NCBI RefSeq assembly: GCF_024679245.1
Contig: NC_090173.1
Span: forward strand, 13,013,513 to 13,077,512
DNA from: Pseudorasbora parva
Lineage: Eukaryota > Chordata > Actinopteri > Cypriniformes > Gobionidae
Length of the DNA: 64,000 nt
Reading direction: 5' to 3'
Shown: one piece after another, positions 10,875-21,220 of the stretch
Numbering within the stretch: position 1 is the stretch's first letter
Layout of the letters: each line of letters starts with the position of its first letter
Made by a program: the position numbers and the translations under genes
Notes under the pieces: generated by a model
Databases searched by the model: none
What the model saw: the letters and a program-made list of their open reading frames with translations, nothing else
Told to the model about the DNA's origin: nothing

Positions 10875-11082
10875 GTTGAATACAGATCAGAGAAAAGGCC
10901 AGATAGGAATTAGAAAAGAACCGAACACAAATAATGAAAAGGAAGATAATACTCAAGTGCCTTGCCGGGGTCCTTGCTCGGGAGGAGTTGCACAGGGAGG
11001 AGTTGCACAGGGAAGAGTTGAGGTATTTTCACTCGTCGGTCTTCACACGAGGAGGGCTTCACACTGCCGCGGACTATCACGC

Positions 11083-11405
11083 TTCACTTACTGCAAATAG
11101 CCACAAATAGGTTCACTTACTGCAAATAGCCGACGAATAGGTTCACTTACTGCAAATAGCTGACAAACAGGTTCACTTAGTGCAAATAGCCAACAAATAG
11201 GTTCACTAAGTGCAAATAGCCGACGAACAGGTTTACTTAGTGCAAATAGCAGACGAACAGGTTCACTTAGTGCAAATAGCCGACAAATAGGTTCACTTAC
11301 TGCAAATAGTCGACGAACAGGTTCACTTAGTGCAAATAGCTAACAAATAGGTTCACTTAGTGCAAATAGCCGACGAACAGGTTCACTTACTGCAAATAGC
11401 CGCTG
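11083..11405. repeat. 30-bp minisatellite, right part
   Basis: About eleven 30-bp units, the same unit as at 7190-7312, in the same orientation and phase. Units alternate between ACAAATAG/ACGAACAG and between CACTTAC/CACTTAG variants. No unique spacers separate the units. Confidence 0.9.
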
Positions 11406-11532
11406 CTTAATAAGAGAACTGTGAGCTTTTCTATAGCTAAGCCATTCGGCATGGTAGCCCAGGCATACATAGTCATAGGCCACTAGAGTTAAGCTAATCA
11501 GCAAAGCAGTCCCAGGCACACATAGATATTAA

Positions 11533-12839
11533 CCCTCTTGGCGCCACGGTCGAGTTTACTCGACAAGATGCGTCACTGAATAAAACGGCCGATTTTATCA
11601 AATAGGGTGTCAAATTTCATTCAACCTCCCCTCCACTAGATGGTAGACATGTCGTACTTCATCCCTGACTCATACAAACATCCTGATTTTATACAAAATA
11701 TACGAGCAAGAGCGCATTGAATCAGTGTAAACAAAAGCGGAGCTGTTGTGCAAGTGAGCTGTTTTATCAGAGCATTGTCAACGTCAGCGAGTATTTGCAT
11801 TAGATTATTATTACTATTATTATTTTCTAATGGCATCAATAAAGCTTACCCGCAATGAAGTGTTGGGTCTTCTTTTCGCGGACCCTGATTCTGAAGGGAA
11901 ATATGAGATGACGGTGATTCTGAAAGTGAAACTAAACCTAACGTTACACTAAGCACAAACGGTGGCTCATTTGCCCAATTTAGATGGTCCTTTGCCCAAT
12001 GTCAGTGGTGGGAATAATGTTTCCCGGGGTCGGAGTGTTCATCGCGAAGTTAGCAGGTGTGTTAGCGTGGGAATGAGGTGGCCACGGGAGATTTTTGCCG
12101 CGCTCACCATGAAGCGCGGGTCTTCTCACCGCGCGCATCTCCGCGATCGCGGCGACAGTATTGTGGTGGAGACTTTATCTAACGCCACTGGGTATGTTAG
12201 AAGAGGTCGAAGTATTCATAAGCAAGTTCGAGGGCAATGTGTAGGCAGGGTGGGGAGTCAAAATGACAATAACAGTGACCGGGCAGACTCGGCGGCCGCG
12301 CGAGGCAGATCTGGACGCGAGCAGGCACGCCGTGACACGGGGCAGAGGGGCTATTATGCATAATATATAATATATATGTGCCCTATATATGGAATCAGAG
12401 TGCTTACTGTATGTAGTAAATGGAAATTCTCTACAGCAAAAGGCAAACCGCTACATGCATTCGGTTTGTTTCTACCATTTATTAGTAATGATTTGCACAG
12501 TTTGTTTACTATTTAGTATTTACTATTTAAATGAACATTCAGTATTGTGCAATATAGCACACATAAGGTGAGAGACATTTTGGGGGGGAAGAAGTGCTGC
12601 ATTTTATCATTTAAACGTGGCTTTTCATGAAAATTCTATAATCCAAGATTGCCCCCACGTTATGACATCATAATATGCAAATTAGATGGGAAAATGTAAT
12701 CTCTACATAAATTTAGGGTAATCCTTAATATTTCTCTAATTTACAGAAAGTTTCTATCTTTTATCACTTTTAAGATACAGCCTTTTGAAATAAGATGTCA
12801 AAATCGAACGTTTTAGGAAAAAACCTCTGGCGCCTAAGG
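11533..12839 (+). mobile_element. piggyBac-like non-autonomous element
   Basis: Both ends abut TTAA (11529-11532 and 12840-12843), the target site of piggyBac. The ends read CCCTCTTGGCGCCA and, in reverse complement, CCTTAGGCGCCAGAGG. A start codon at 11830 opens a short acidic N-terminus like those of vertebrate piggyBac transposases. No catalytic domain is left. The centre (11962-12363) is GC-rich and contains two related blocks (GRSVHREV / GRSIHKQV). Confidence 0.7.
11830..12363 (+). pseudogene. Remnant N-terminus of a piggyBac-type transposase
   Basis: From ATG 11830 the frame reads MASIKLTRNEVLGLLFADPD, then an acidic run that is only visible after a shift into the neighbouring frame at about 11905 (EDDGDSESE). 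Such acidic leaders precede the DDD catalytic domain in piggyBac transposases; here that domain is absent. A 133-codon frame at 11962-12363 follows; it is Arg/Gly-rich with an internal duplication and no recognised domain. I read the whole as a decayed 5' coding part kept inside a non-autonomous element. Confidence 0.4.
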
Positions 12840-12843
12840 TTAA

Positions 12844-13039
12844 AACATGTAGATTACATTTTACATTCTAGTCTGTAAGAATGTACATTTGAATATTAAA
12901 AACAGTATTATTATTATATTAGTGCCATATATGTTATTTTAAGCTAAATTTATTACTCTGGTAATCTGTATTTTCTTTTTTTTTATTTCTTTTATTTATA
13001 ATGGGGGTGGGGTGGATGGGGTTCTGGCCCGGCCACCTA
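12844..13039. other. Short AT-rich spacer
   Basis: Unique-looking sequence between the piggyBac-like element and the Gypsy target duplication GGTAC at 13040-13044. Nothing recognised. Confidence 0.3.
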
Positions 13040-13044
13040 GGTAC

Positions 13045-13633
13045 TGTCAGGATCTGGGTTACTTCTCTGTTTCCCCTCACTCATACCACCACACTCTGTC
13101 ACACACTCGTTGACACACCCATCTCTCTCACTCTCCAGCGCACACACATACTGTCATGTGTCACACTCTGTCTTCACCTGTTGTTCATCACCATCAGCGC
13201 TCTCGCTGCTTTGTGCCAACACCTGTGTCGTGTCTTGTCTAATTACTCAGTCTACTTCTGGTGTTCGTTCTCTCTGTTCTGTGTCGGAGTATTGTTCAAG
13301 TTATGTGAGTAACGCTCTCTTTTTGTCAACTGTACATCTTACCTGTGTCTTGTCTTGTGAAGCAGCGTTCCCCCTGTTGTCTACCGTTGCCCGCCCTGGC
13401 TAGCCTCACCTGTGGAATTATCCACTCAGCTGCCGTCGTCTGGGGTCCCTCTCACTGAGAGTATTTTTCTGTTTGTTATTAGCACTTGTGGCAGAGGATC
13501 CACGGAGGAGCTGTCTTCCTGAGAGCACCTTTTTGAGTTCCATTTCTAAGCTTTCTGTCTATAGACTGTTTTTTGGACATTAAAGACATTGCATTATATC
13601 ACCTTTGCTTTTGGATCCTTCTTGATTGTGACA
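13045..13633 (+). repeat. Gypsy 5' LTR (589 bp)
   Basis: Begins TGTCAGGATCTGG and ends GATTGTGACA. It contains GTCGGAGTATT at 13283-13293, complementary to the primer site just past the LTR, which places the predicted transcript start near 13283. No convincing TATA box is seen 25-30 bp upstream. Confidence 0.95.
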
Positions 13634-13634
13634 G

Positions 13635-13645
13635 AATACTCCGAC
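13635..13645 (+). promoter_or_regulatory. Self-primer binding site of the Gypsy element
   Basis: AATACTCCGAC immediately after the 5' LTR is the exact reverse complement of 13283-13293 inside the LTR. Eleven nucleotides is the length used by the Tf1 self-primer, where the first bases of the mRNA fold back to prime minus-strand synthesis. No match to a tRNA 3' end is apparent. Confidence 0.7.
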
Positions 13646-13702
13646 CACACTATGGATCCAGCGAAGGGGGAATAATTTTTTTCTGCTGTAGAGATTCAAG
13701 GA

Positions 13703-14515
13703 GTGATGCTGGGTCATCATGAGGAGGAGTTATCTGCTGCCAGAGATGCGGTGGAACGTTTGGCCGCACAGGTTAATGATCTGTCCGTTCGCCTCCTTCA
13801 TGCGCACCAAGAATCTCCTGTTGTTCAGCATCCTCCATCTCTTCCTGAACCCCGTGTGAACAATCCTCCATGTTATGCAGGTGAGCCGACAGAGTGTAGA
13901 GCCTTTTTGACTCAGTGTGAGGTGGCTTTTTCCCTGCAACCACAGACCTATGCGGAGGATCGTTCCCGCATCGCCTATGTGATATCATTACTGACTGGGC
14001 GTGCTCGTGAGTGGGGAACCTCCGTTTGGGAGGCTGGGAGTCCCTGTTGTCACTGTTTTGATCTCTTTAAGGAGGAGATGATCAAAGTATTCGACCAATC
14101 GGTCTTCGGACAGGAGGCGTCGCGTCTTCTCACCACGATCCGCCAGGGGAGGAGAACAGTGGCGGATTTCGCGATTGAATTTCGCACCCTGTCTACCACA
14201 GCTGAATGGAACGAGCCCGCTCTGGTCGCACTCTTCCTGGAGGGTCTGAATGTGGATCTGAAGGAGGAGATTTATGCTCGCTGTTCACCGACCCAGCTCG
14301 ACCAACTGATAGAGCTTGCAATTCGCCTGGATAGATGCTTTGAGCAACGCCGTCGGGCTAGCGCCGGCTCCACCACTCTTCGCGACCCTTCTATGCCTGT
14401 CACTGTCACTTGGGTAGCATTCGTCTTCGGCCGGAGGAGAGACAACACCGCATCTCCAACAGACTCTGTCTGTATTGCGGCACGGCTGACCACTTCGCAG
14501 TGTCTTGCACAGTAA
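13703..14515 (+). pseudogene. Gypsy gag
   Basis: A 270-codon frame from ATG 13703. It starts with a coiled-coil-like segment (EEELSAARDAVERLAAQVND), followed by the retrotransposon gag core around residues 60-200 (YAEDRSRIAYVISLLTGRAR, WNEPALVALFLEGLN). A frameshift at about 14400 throws the C-terminus out of frame. The CCHC zinc knuckle ([14 protein letters not shown], 14467-14508) is still readable but only in a different frame from both gag and the downstream pol. Gag packages the RNA into particles; without the in-frame knuckle this copy should be impaired. Confidence 0.85.
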
Positions 14516-15386
14516 AGGCCGGAGCTCGCCAGTAGACAGAGGAGTACTGGCGAGCGCGACTGTTACGTCCTCTCCATCAAGATCCCTTACCACCTTGCCC
14601 GCCGTCCTTCGTTGGGCCGGTTCTACCGTCTCCTGCCCCGCATTGATCTACTCAGGGGCTGAGGGGAACTTTATCGATGAGAGATGGGCTCGGGAGCATA
14701 ACATCCCCCTGGTGGACTTAAAGGGGAACACCACCGTCTTTGCCCTGGATGGTAGTATGCTTTCTAATGTCCACCGTGTCACCAGTCCGGTGAGTCTCAC
14801 AATCTCAGGGAACCATCAAGAGACTATGTCCTTTCTCATTTTTCAGTCCCCTTATACCCCCATTGTGTTAGGCCATCCCTGGCTAGTCCGGCATAATCCT
14901 CATATTGACTGGGTCAAGAATACCATTTTGTCTTGGAGTCTATCATGTCATGTCAATTGTTTGGTGTCTGCTACTCCTGTGGTCTCCTCTGTGTCTGTTT
15001 TTCAGGAGGAGCCTGGTGATCTGACTGGGGTTCCAGAGGAGTACCACGATTTGCAGGCGGTTTTCAGTCGTTCCCGGGCCGTTTCTCTCCCGCCTCACCG
15101 CCCCTACGATTGTAGCATCGATCTCCTACCTGGCACCACGCCACCCCGCGGTAGATTATATTCTCTTTCGGCGCCCGAACGAGAGGCTTTAGAGAGATAT
15201 CTCTCCGAGTCGCTTGACGCTGGGATTATTGTCCCATCCTCTTCGCCAGCTGGTGCTGGTTTCTTCTTTGTTAAAAAGAAGGATGGATCATTGCGCCCTT
15301 GCATCGATTATAGGGGGTTGAACGACATAACGGTCAAGAATGTCGTCGGCTTTCGAGATCTTGCAGGGCGCAAAGATCTTTACTAA
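14505..15386 (+). pseudogene. Gypsy pol, protease and start of RT
   Basis: A 293-codon frame beginning near the end of gag. The aspartic protease region shows SGAEGNFID followed by the PIVLGHPWL flap region, but the residue before SGA, normally the catalytic aspartate, is tyrosine (codon TAC at 14649-14651). The frame then enters the RT fingers ([36 protein letters not shown]) and breaks at about 15340, where a short deletion removes a few conserved residues and shifts the frame. The rest of pol continues in the next entry. Confidence 0.85.
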
Positions 15387-17832
15387 ATTGGACTTGCGTA
15401 ATGCGTACCACCTTGTTCGCATTAAGCATGGAGACGAGTGGAAGACCGTGTTTAACACTCCCATTGGTCACTTTGAATATCGTGTCCTTCCTTTCGGGCT
15501 GGTCAATGCTCCCGCGGTATTTCAGGCGTTGGTCAACGATGTCTTGCGCGACATGTTAAATGTCTTCGTATTCGTGTATCTGGACGACATCCTCATTTTC
15601 TCACCCTCACTCGAAGTGCACATTCAACACATTCGTCGGGTCTTACAACGGCTACTCGAGAACCGTCTGTTCGTTAAATCAGAGAAGTGCGTTTTTCATT
15701 CTCAATCGGTCACCTTCCTTGGTCTGGTGGTCTCGGCTGAGGGTATCAGCATGGATCCCGAGAAGGTGCGGGCGGTTCTCGATTGGCCCGTTCCGGATTC
15801 TCGAGTTGCTCTCCAGCGATTTTTAGGTTTTGCGAATTTTTATCGACGGTTCATCCGTAACTTTAGTCAGGTTGCCGCACCCCTATCTGCCCTCACCTCG
15901 ACTAAGTCTCAGTTTGTTTGGTCAGAGATGGCACAAGACTCATTCGATCGACTCAAGAGGCTGTTCACCTCCGCGCCCATATTAGTCATCCCGGATCCGG
16001 AGAGACAATTCAAAGTCAAGGTCGATGCCTCCGATGTAGGGGTTGGGGCTATTTTGTCGCAACGTTCCTCTCTGGATAACAGGGTTCATCCGTGCGCCTT
16101 CTTTTCCCATCGCCTTTCTCCGGCGGAGCGTAATTATGACGTTGGTAATCGGGAGCTTTTGGCAATTCGGTTAGCATTGGGGGAGTGGCGGCACTGGTTG
16201 GAGGGAGCCAGTGTTCCATTTATCGTTTGGACTGACCACCGGAACCTCGAATACATCCGTTCCGCCAAGAGACTTAATGCTCGTCAGGCCCATTGGGCTT
16301 TATTCTTTGGTCGTATTGATTTTTCCATCTCCTTTAGGCCAGGTTCCAAGAACATTAAGCCCGATGCCCTCTCGCGGCTGTTTGGCTCCACAGAGGCAGC
16401 TTCGACCAATGAGGTAATCGTACCTCCGCACTGCGTGGTGGGAGCTGCCATCTGGGGGGTGGAGCGGACGGTGAAGAGGGCTCTCGCGCTCACGGTCAAC
16501 CCCCCTCGCGCCCCGACCGGAACGCTATTTGTTCCCACGACCGCTCGTTCATCCGTCCTCCAGTGGGGCCACGCCTCTAAATTAGTCGCCCATCCTGGTG
16601 TTAGGGGTACTTTGGCCACTGTTCGTCGGAGATTTTGGTGGCCCACTAGAGAACGTGATATCCGTCGATTTGTAGCATCTTGTCCTGTCTGTGCCCAAAC
16701 TAAGTCGAGCAATGCCACACCTGCGGGTCTCCTCCGACCACTTCCTATTCCGTCACGCCCCTGGTCGCACATTGCTTTAGATTTCGTAACCGGTCTTCCA
16801 TCATCCGCCGGTAACACGGTTATTCTTACTATAGTCAACCGTTTTTCCAAGGCTGCTCATTTCGTTCCTCTTCCTAAACTACCGTCCGCCCTAGAGACCG
16901 CGCAGGTAATGGTAGATCACGTATTTAAGATTCATGGTCTCCCTTCGGACATTGTGTCTGACAGAGGGCCTCAATTCGCCTCTCAGTTCTGGAGGGAGTT
17001 CTGCCGACTGATTGGGGCATCCCCCAGTCTGTCATCAGGATTCCATCCCCAGACCAATGGTCAAGCCGTACGGACCAACCAGATTCTCGGACGGATGCTG
17101 CGCAGCTTGACTTCACAGAGCCCAGCATCCTGGTGCGACCAGTTAGCCTGGGCCGAATATGCCCATAACTCGCTACCCTCGTCCGCCACTGGGTTAAACC
17201 CATTTGAGAGCTGTCTGGGTTACCAACCTCCACTTTTTGCGTCGCAGGAGTCTGAGACTTCCGTGCCATCCGTGCAGGCTTTTATCCAGAGGTGCAAGCG
17301 TACTTGGAAGAGGGTGAGATCTGCGTTATGTCGTACTATAGCGCGCACTCGTAGAGCGGCTAATCGTCGTCGGGTTAGGGCCCCTCGTTACGTCTGCGGG
17401 CAGAAGGTGTGGCTCTCCACCCAGAATCTACCGATACACGAGGGTTCTAAGAAACTTATGCCCCGTTTCGTTGGTCCATTTGCTATTGTGAAGGTCCTCA
17501 GTCCGGTAGCAGTCAAACTAAAATTATCTCGTCAGTTACGTCGGGTACACCCTGTTTTTCACGTGTCCTGTATCAAGCCTGTCATTCGCGTTCCCACCCG
17601 TCCCGCCCCTCCTCCTCCTCTCGATGAGGTGGAGTCCATTTACAGAGTTCGAAAGCTGCTTGATGTTCGTCCTCGGGGGCGTGGCCACCAGTTCCTGGTG
17701 GACTGGGAGGGCTACGGTCCTGAGGAGAGGCGGTGGATTCCGGCTCGGGACGTCCTGGATCGCTCGCTCATCGAGGATTTCTATCGGTCCCGCCAGGCCT
17801 CTTCCTTAGGAGCGCCAGGGGGCGCTCGTTGA
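15340..17832 (+). pseudogene. Gypsy pol: RT, RNase H, integrase, chromodomain
   Basis: An 830-codon open frame. RT catalytic YLDD is at residues ~80-83; RNase H begins at [15 protein letters not shown] (~228). The integrase zinc-binding region (~405-455, with SCPVCAQTK) precedes the catalytic core. Asp481 (LDFVTG) and Asp541 (DRGPQF) are present, but the third position, 35 residues after the second Asp, is valine 577 (NGQAVR) instead of glutamate. A chromodomain at ~768-815 ([11 protein letters not shown]…FLVDWEGYG…RWIPARDVL) ends the protein; in this group it steers integration to chromatin marks. The long frame shows youth, but loss of the third catalytic residue should abolish integration by this copy. 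Confidence 0.92.
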
Positions 17833-17843
17833 GGGAGGGGTAC

Positions 17844-18435
17844 TGTCAGGATCTGGGTTACTTCTCTGTTTCCCCTCACTCATACCACCGCACTCTGTCA
17901 CACACTCGTTGACACACCCATCTCTCTCACTCTCCAGCGCACACACATACTGTCATGTGTCACACTCTGTCTTCACCTGTTGTTCATCACCATCAGCGCT
18001 CTCGCTGCTTTGTGCCCACACCTGTGTCGTGTCTTGTCTAATTACTCAGTCTACTTCTGGTGTTCGTTCTCTCTGTTCTGTGTCGGAGTATTGTTCAAGT
18101 TATGTGAGTAACGCTCTCTCTTTTTGTCAACTGTGTCATCTTACCTGTGTCTTGTCTTGTGAAGCAGCGTTCGCCCTGTTGTCTCCCGTTGCCCGCCCTG
18201 GCTAGCCTCACCTGTGGAATTATCCGCTCAGCTGCCGTCGTCTGGGGTCCCTTTCACTGAGAGTATTTTTCTGTTTGTTATTAGCACTTGTGGCAGAGGA
18301 TCCACGGAGGAGCTGTCTTCCTGAGAGCACCTTTTTGAGTTCCATTTCTAAGCTTTCTGTCTATAGACTGTTTTTTGGACATTAAAGACATTGCATTATA
18401 TCACCTTTGCTTTTGGATCCTTCTTGATTGTGACA
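17844..18435 (+). repeat. Gypsy 3' LTR (592 bp)
   Basis: Same ends as the 5' LTR. By eye about seven substitutions and two indels (2 bp and 1 bp) distinguish the two, roughly 1.2% substitution. Confidence 0.95.
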
Positions 18436-18501
18436 GGTACTATGCCCCCTTACCTCTGGTCAGCACACCATAATAATAAAAAATATATATATAATTTGTT
18501 A

Positions 18502-19058
18502 CATTTATATAGCAATTTTCCAGGCACTCAAAACGCTTTACATATAAGGGGGAATCTCCTCAACCACCACCAATGTGCAGCATCCACCTGGATGATGCGA
18601 CGGCAGCCAAATTGCCCCAGAACACTCACCACACACTAGCTTATTGGTGGAGAAGAGACAGAGTGATGAAGCCAATCAGGATATGGGGATTATTAGGAGG
18701 CCATGATGGACAGGGGCCAAAGGGCAAATTTGGCCAGGATGCCGGGGTTACACCCCTACTCTTTATCGAAGGACATCCTGGGATTTTTAACGAACACAGA
18801 GCGTCGGGACCTCAGATTAACGTCTCATCCGAAAGACGGTGCTCTTTGACAGTACAGTGTCCCCATCACTATACTGGGGTGTTAGGCCCCACACAGACCA
18901 CTGGGTGAGCGCCCCCTGCTAGCCTCACTAACACCTCTACCAGCAGCTACCTGGTTTTCCCAGTTGGTCTCCCATCCAGGTACTGACCAGGCTCAGCCCT
19001 GCTTAGCTTCAGTGGAAAACCAGTCTTGGGCTACAGGGTGATATGGCTGCAGGGTGAT
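18502..19058 (-). mobile_element. 5S-rRNA-derived SINE (SINE3-like), copy 1
   Basis: The right end in reverse complement matches the internal part of 5S rRNA, including the control region: GGTCTCCCATCCAGGTACTG, ACCAGGCTCAGCCCTGCTTA and GCTACAGGGTGATATGGCTG on the plus strand. A long body and an A/T-rich tail near TTATATAGCAATTTTCC follow to the left. The copy at 63208-63786 is homologous along nearly its whole length. Confidence 0.8.
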
Positions 19059-19116
19059 AACGGAATGGGATTTCCGTTCCCTGTGCCCTCTTATTCCTGA
19101 TATATTATAATTATAA

Positions 19117-19400
19117 CATCTCGGTTACGTATGTAACCCTGGTCCCTGAAGGAGGGAACAGAGACGTAGGTCAGAACTGAACGAACAAAATTGGGATCTG
19201 ACTTTAGAGACCAATCCTACTTCGAGTGTATAAAAACGAGCCAATGAAATTTGGCATGCGATCCACGCATTCCACGCTCCGCCCCGCAGCGCAGGTATAA
19301 ATAGGAAGTGGAATGGTAGCTCAGCACTTTTTCTGCTGAGGAGCCGACTAGTGACTCGGACTCCCAGCGGAAGCACAGCACCTGGCGACAGGACGTACGT
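19117..19400 (+). repeat. DIRS 3' inverted terminal repeat
   Basis: Carries GTATAAATAGG at 19295-19305 on the plus strand and matches, in reverse orientation, 26620-26812. A TACGTAACC/GGTTACRTA inverted pair (19117-19170 and 19395-19455) flanks the block, as expected for the internal complementary region. Confidence 0.75.
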
Positions 19401-19981
19401 CTCTGTTCCCTCCTTCAGGGAGCGAGGGTTACATACGTAACCGAGATGTTCCCTTTCAGTCGGTCCCGTTCGACATACGTCAGAACTGAACCAACGAATT
19501 GGGATCCCTATTGAAAACGCCAGGATGCTGGCCCTTCCAGCATCCTGCTTGAGCACACTGTACCATCTAGTATGGTACGGAAGCCAGGGCTTTAAGCAGG
19601 GAGGACAGTCACTGCTGTTTCTGCAAGACCCACTCAGAATGACTATTGGATAACGCTAGGAAAGCGTGCCTGTCTCGGGAGATGGAATGCTGCGGGACCA
19701 CGGCTCCTTGAGGGCATGGTGGTAGAGTACACATAAGGACTAACCTGGCAGGGTAGTGCAACATATGGCAGTCTCTGGGGTGGTTCCAACCTAATTGTAG
19801 GGCGGAAAGAACACGCCCAGAGACGACAGAGCGGGCTCTGTCCAGGGAAAGACACTGGACTAGCCCGATGGTTAGCTGGTACCGTGGAGGAATACACATA
19901 TGGGGTTGCCGTGAGGGAACCGCTACATATGGAACCCAGCCTACAACCACGTTTCACAAGTATACGGGTGCAGGCCTGGCA

Positions 19982-21220
19982 TCAGGAAGAAGCCACACTC
20001 CTAGTGGAGTGTGCTCTTACTCCGAACGGGCAAGGAATGTCTTGGGACTGGTAAGCCAAGACTATAGCATCCACTATCCAGTGGGCTGACTTCTGCTTGG
20101 AGACAGCCTTTCCCTTCTGCTGGCCTCCGTAACAGACGAAAAGTTGCTCTGAGATCCGAAAGCTTTGGGTCTGGTCGACGTAAGCGCGAAGAGCGCGGTC
20201 CGGACACAGCAAAGCTAGGGCATGGTCTGCCTCCTCCGAAGGCAGCACTTGCAGGTTCACTACCTGATCTCGAAAGGGAGTGATAGGAACCTTGGGCACA
20301 TATCCGGGCTGAGGTCTCAGGACAACGTGAGAGTTACTGGGCCCGAACTCTAGGCATGATTCGTTGACCGAAAGTGCATGAAGGTCCCCTACCCTCTGGA
20401 TAGAGGCCAATGCGGTCAGGAGCACTGTCTTCATTGACAATATCTTAAGCTCACACAACGCCAAAGACTCAAAGGGAGGGCTCTGAAGTGCTCTGAGCAC
20501 TAGAGCTAAGTCCCAAGAAGGTATCGAGGATGGGCGAGGAGGATTCAGTCTCCTCGCACCTCTGAGGAACCTGACAACTAGGTCGTGATTCCCCACGGAC
20601 TTACCTTCTACTGCATCGTGGTGGGTGGAGGTGGAGGGAGACGGCCTTCGCTCCAACCCATCTTGCAGGAAGGAAAGCACGACGCTAATCGAACACCTTC
20701 GGGGGTCTTCCCGGCGGGAAGCGCACCACTTAACGAACAGATTCCACTTCAGAGCATAAAGGCGCCTCGTAGAGGGGGCTATAGCTAAAGAGATGGTATC
20801 TACGACTGCTTGTGGTAGTCCATCTAGAACCTCGGCGTCCCGTCCAGGGACCAGACATGAAGATTCCAGAGGTCTGGACGCGGGTGCCATAGAGTGCCCC
20901 GTCCCTGAGAAAGAAGGTCCTTCCTCAGGGGAATGGGCCAAGGAGGGGCTGTCGCGAGGAGAGTCAGTTCTGGGAACCAGGTACGGTTGGGCCAATAGGG
21001 CGCAACTAACAAGACCTGCTCCTCGTCCTCCCTGACCTTGCACAGTGTCTGTGCAAGCAGGCTCACTGGGGGAAACGCATACTTGCGTAGGTCCCGGGGC
21101 CAGCTGTGAGCCAGTGCATCTGTGCCGAGGGTACCCCCGGTCAGGGAATAGGACCACTGGCAATGGGTCGAGTCCAGAGAGGCAAACAGGTCTACCTGTG
21201 CGGCTCCGAACTGGTCCCAT
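19982..21220 (-). pseudogene. DIRS tyrosine recombinase (YR), nucleophile deleted
   Basis: The minus frame ends with a lambda-integrase-like YR domain: PSTRRLYALKWNLFVKWC (N-terminal SAM-like part), ALASIQRVGDLHALS with the first catalytic arginine, and the H-x-x-R box in RAHSTRSVASS. Directly after VASS the frame hits a stop and 3' UTR sequence. In the related copy at 56541-58028 some 70 further codons follow, including GWGTPNTFAQFYSLRVEP with the nucleophilic tyrosine. The deletion therefore removes the active-site tyrosine. DIRS recombinases insert circular cDNA; this copy cannot. Confidence 0.85.

Larger units (their letters stand above)
7313..11082 (-). mobile_element. L2-clade LINE, near full length, inserted in a minisatellite
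   Basis: Reading the minus strand: a 5' UTR with three ~15-bp tandem units (around 10980-11025), an ORF2-type reading frame starting at 10874 with APE endonuclease and RT, a 3' UTR with ~170-bp tandem units, and a 3' tail ending in TAAATG-type repeats. The tail (GCAGACGCTTTTATCC, GCGACTTAC) is the one shared by fish L2 elements. The same tail is found at 24300-24349, 40177-40230 and 53985-54045. The element splits a 30-bp minisatellite. Coding is broken after the YADD motif. Confidence 0.85.
13045..18435 (+). mobile_element. Gypsy-type LTR retrotransposon of the Tf1/sushi chromovirus group
   Basis: A complete 5.4-kb insertion: LTRs at 13045-13633 and 17844-18435 (TG…CA), a perfect 5-bp target duplication GGTAC (13040-13044 and 18436-18440), gag, then pol in the order protease, RT, RNase H, integrase, chromodomain. 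A purine-rich tract (GTTGAGGGAGGGG) precedes the 3' LTR. Integrase followed by a C-terminal chromodomain is diagnostic for chromoviruses, and the fish members are the Tf1/sushi group. The LTRs differ by about seven substitutions and two small indels by eye, so the insertion is recent, yet gag and pol carry several disabling changes. Confidence 0.95.

Noticed and set aside
11083..11405. CRISPR-like array of 30-bp units
   Set aside because: Units are directly adjacent with no unique spacers and the genome is eukaryotic; it is a minisatellite.
12994..13044. Extension of the 5' LTR to the left
   Set aside because: The GGTAC duplication and the TG end fix the boundary at 13045.
13001..13403. Cysteine/serine-rich small proteins
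   Set aside because: They lie within the Gypsy 5' LTR and recur in the 3' LTR; they are non-coding LTR sequence.
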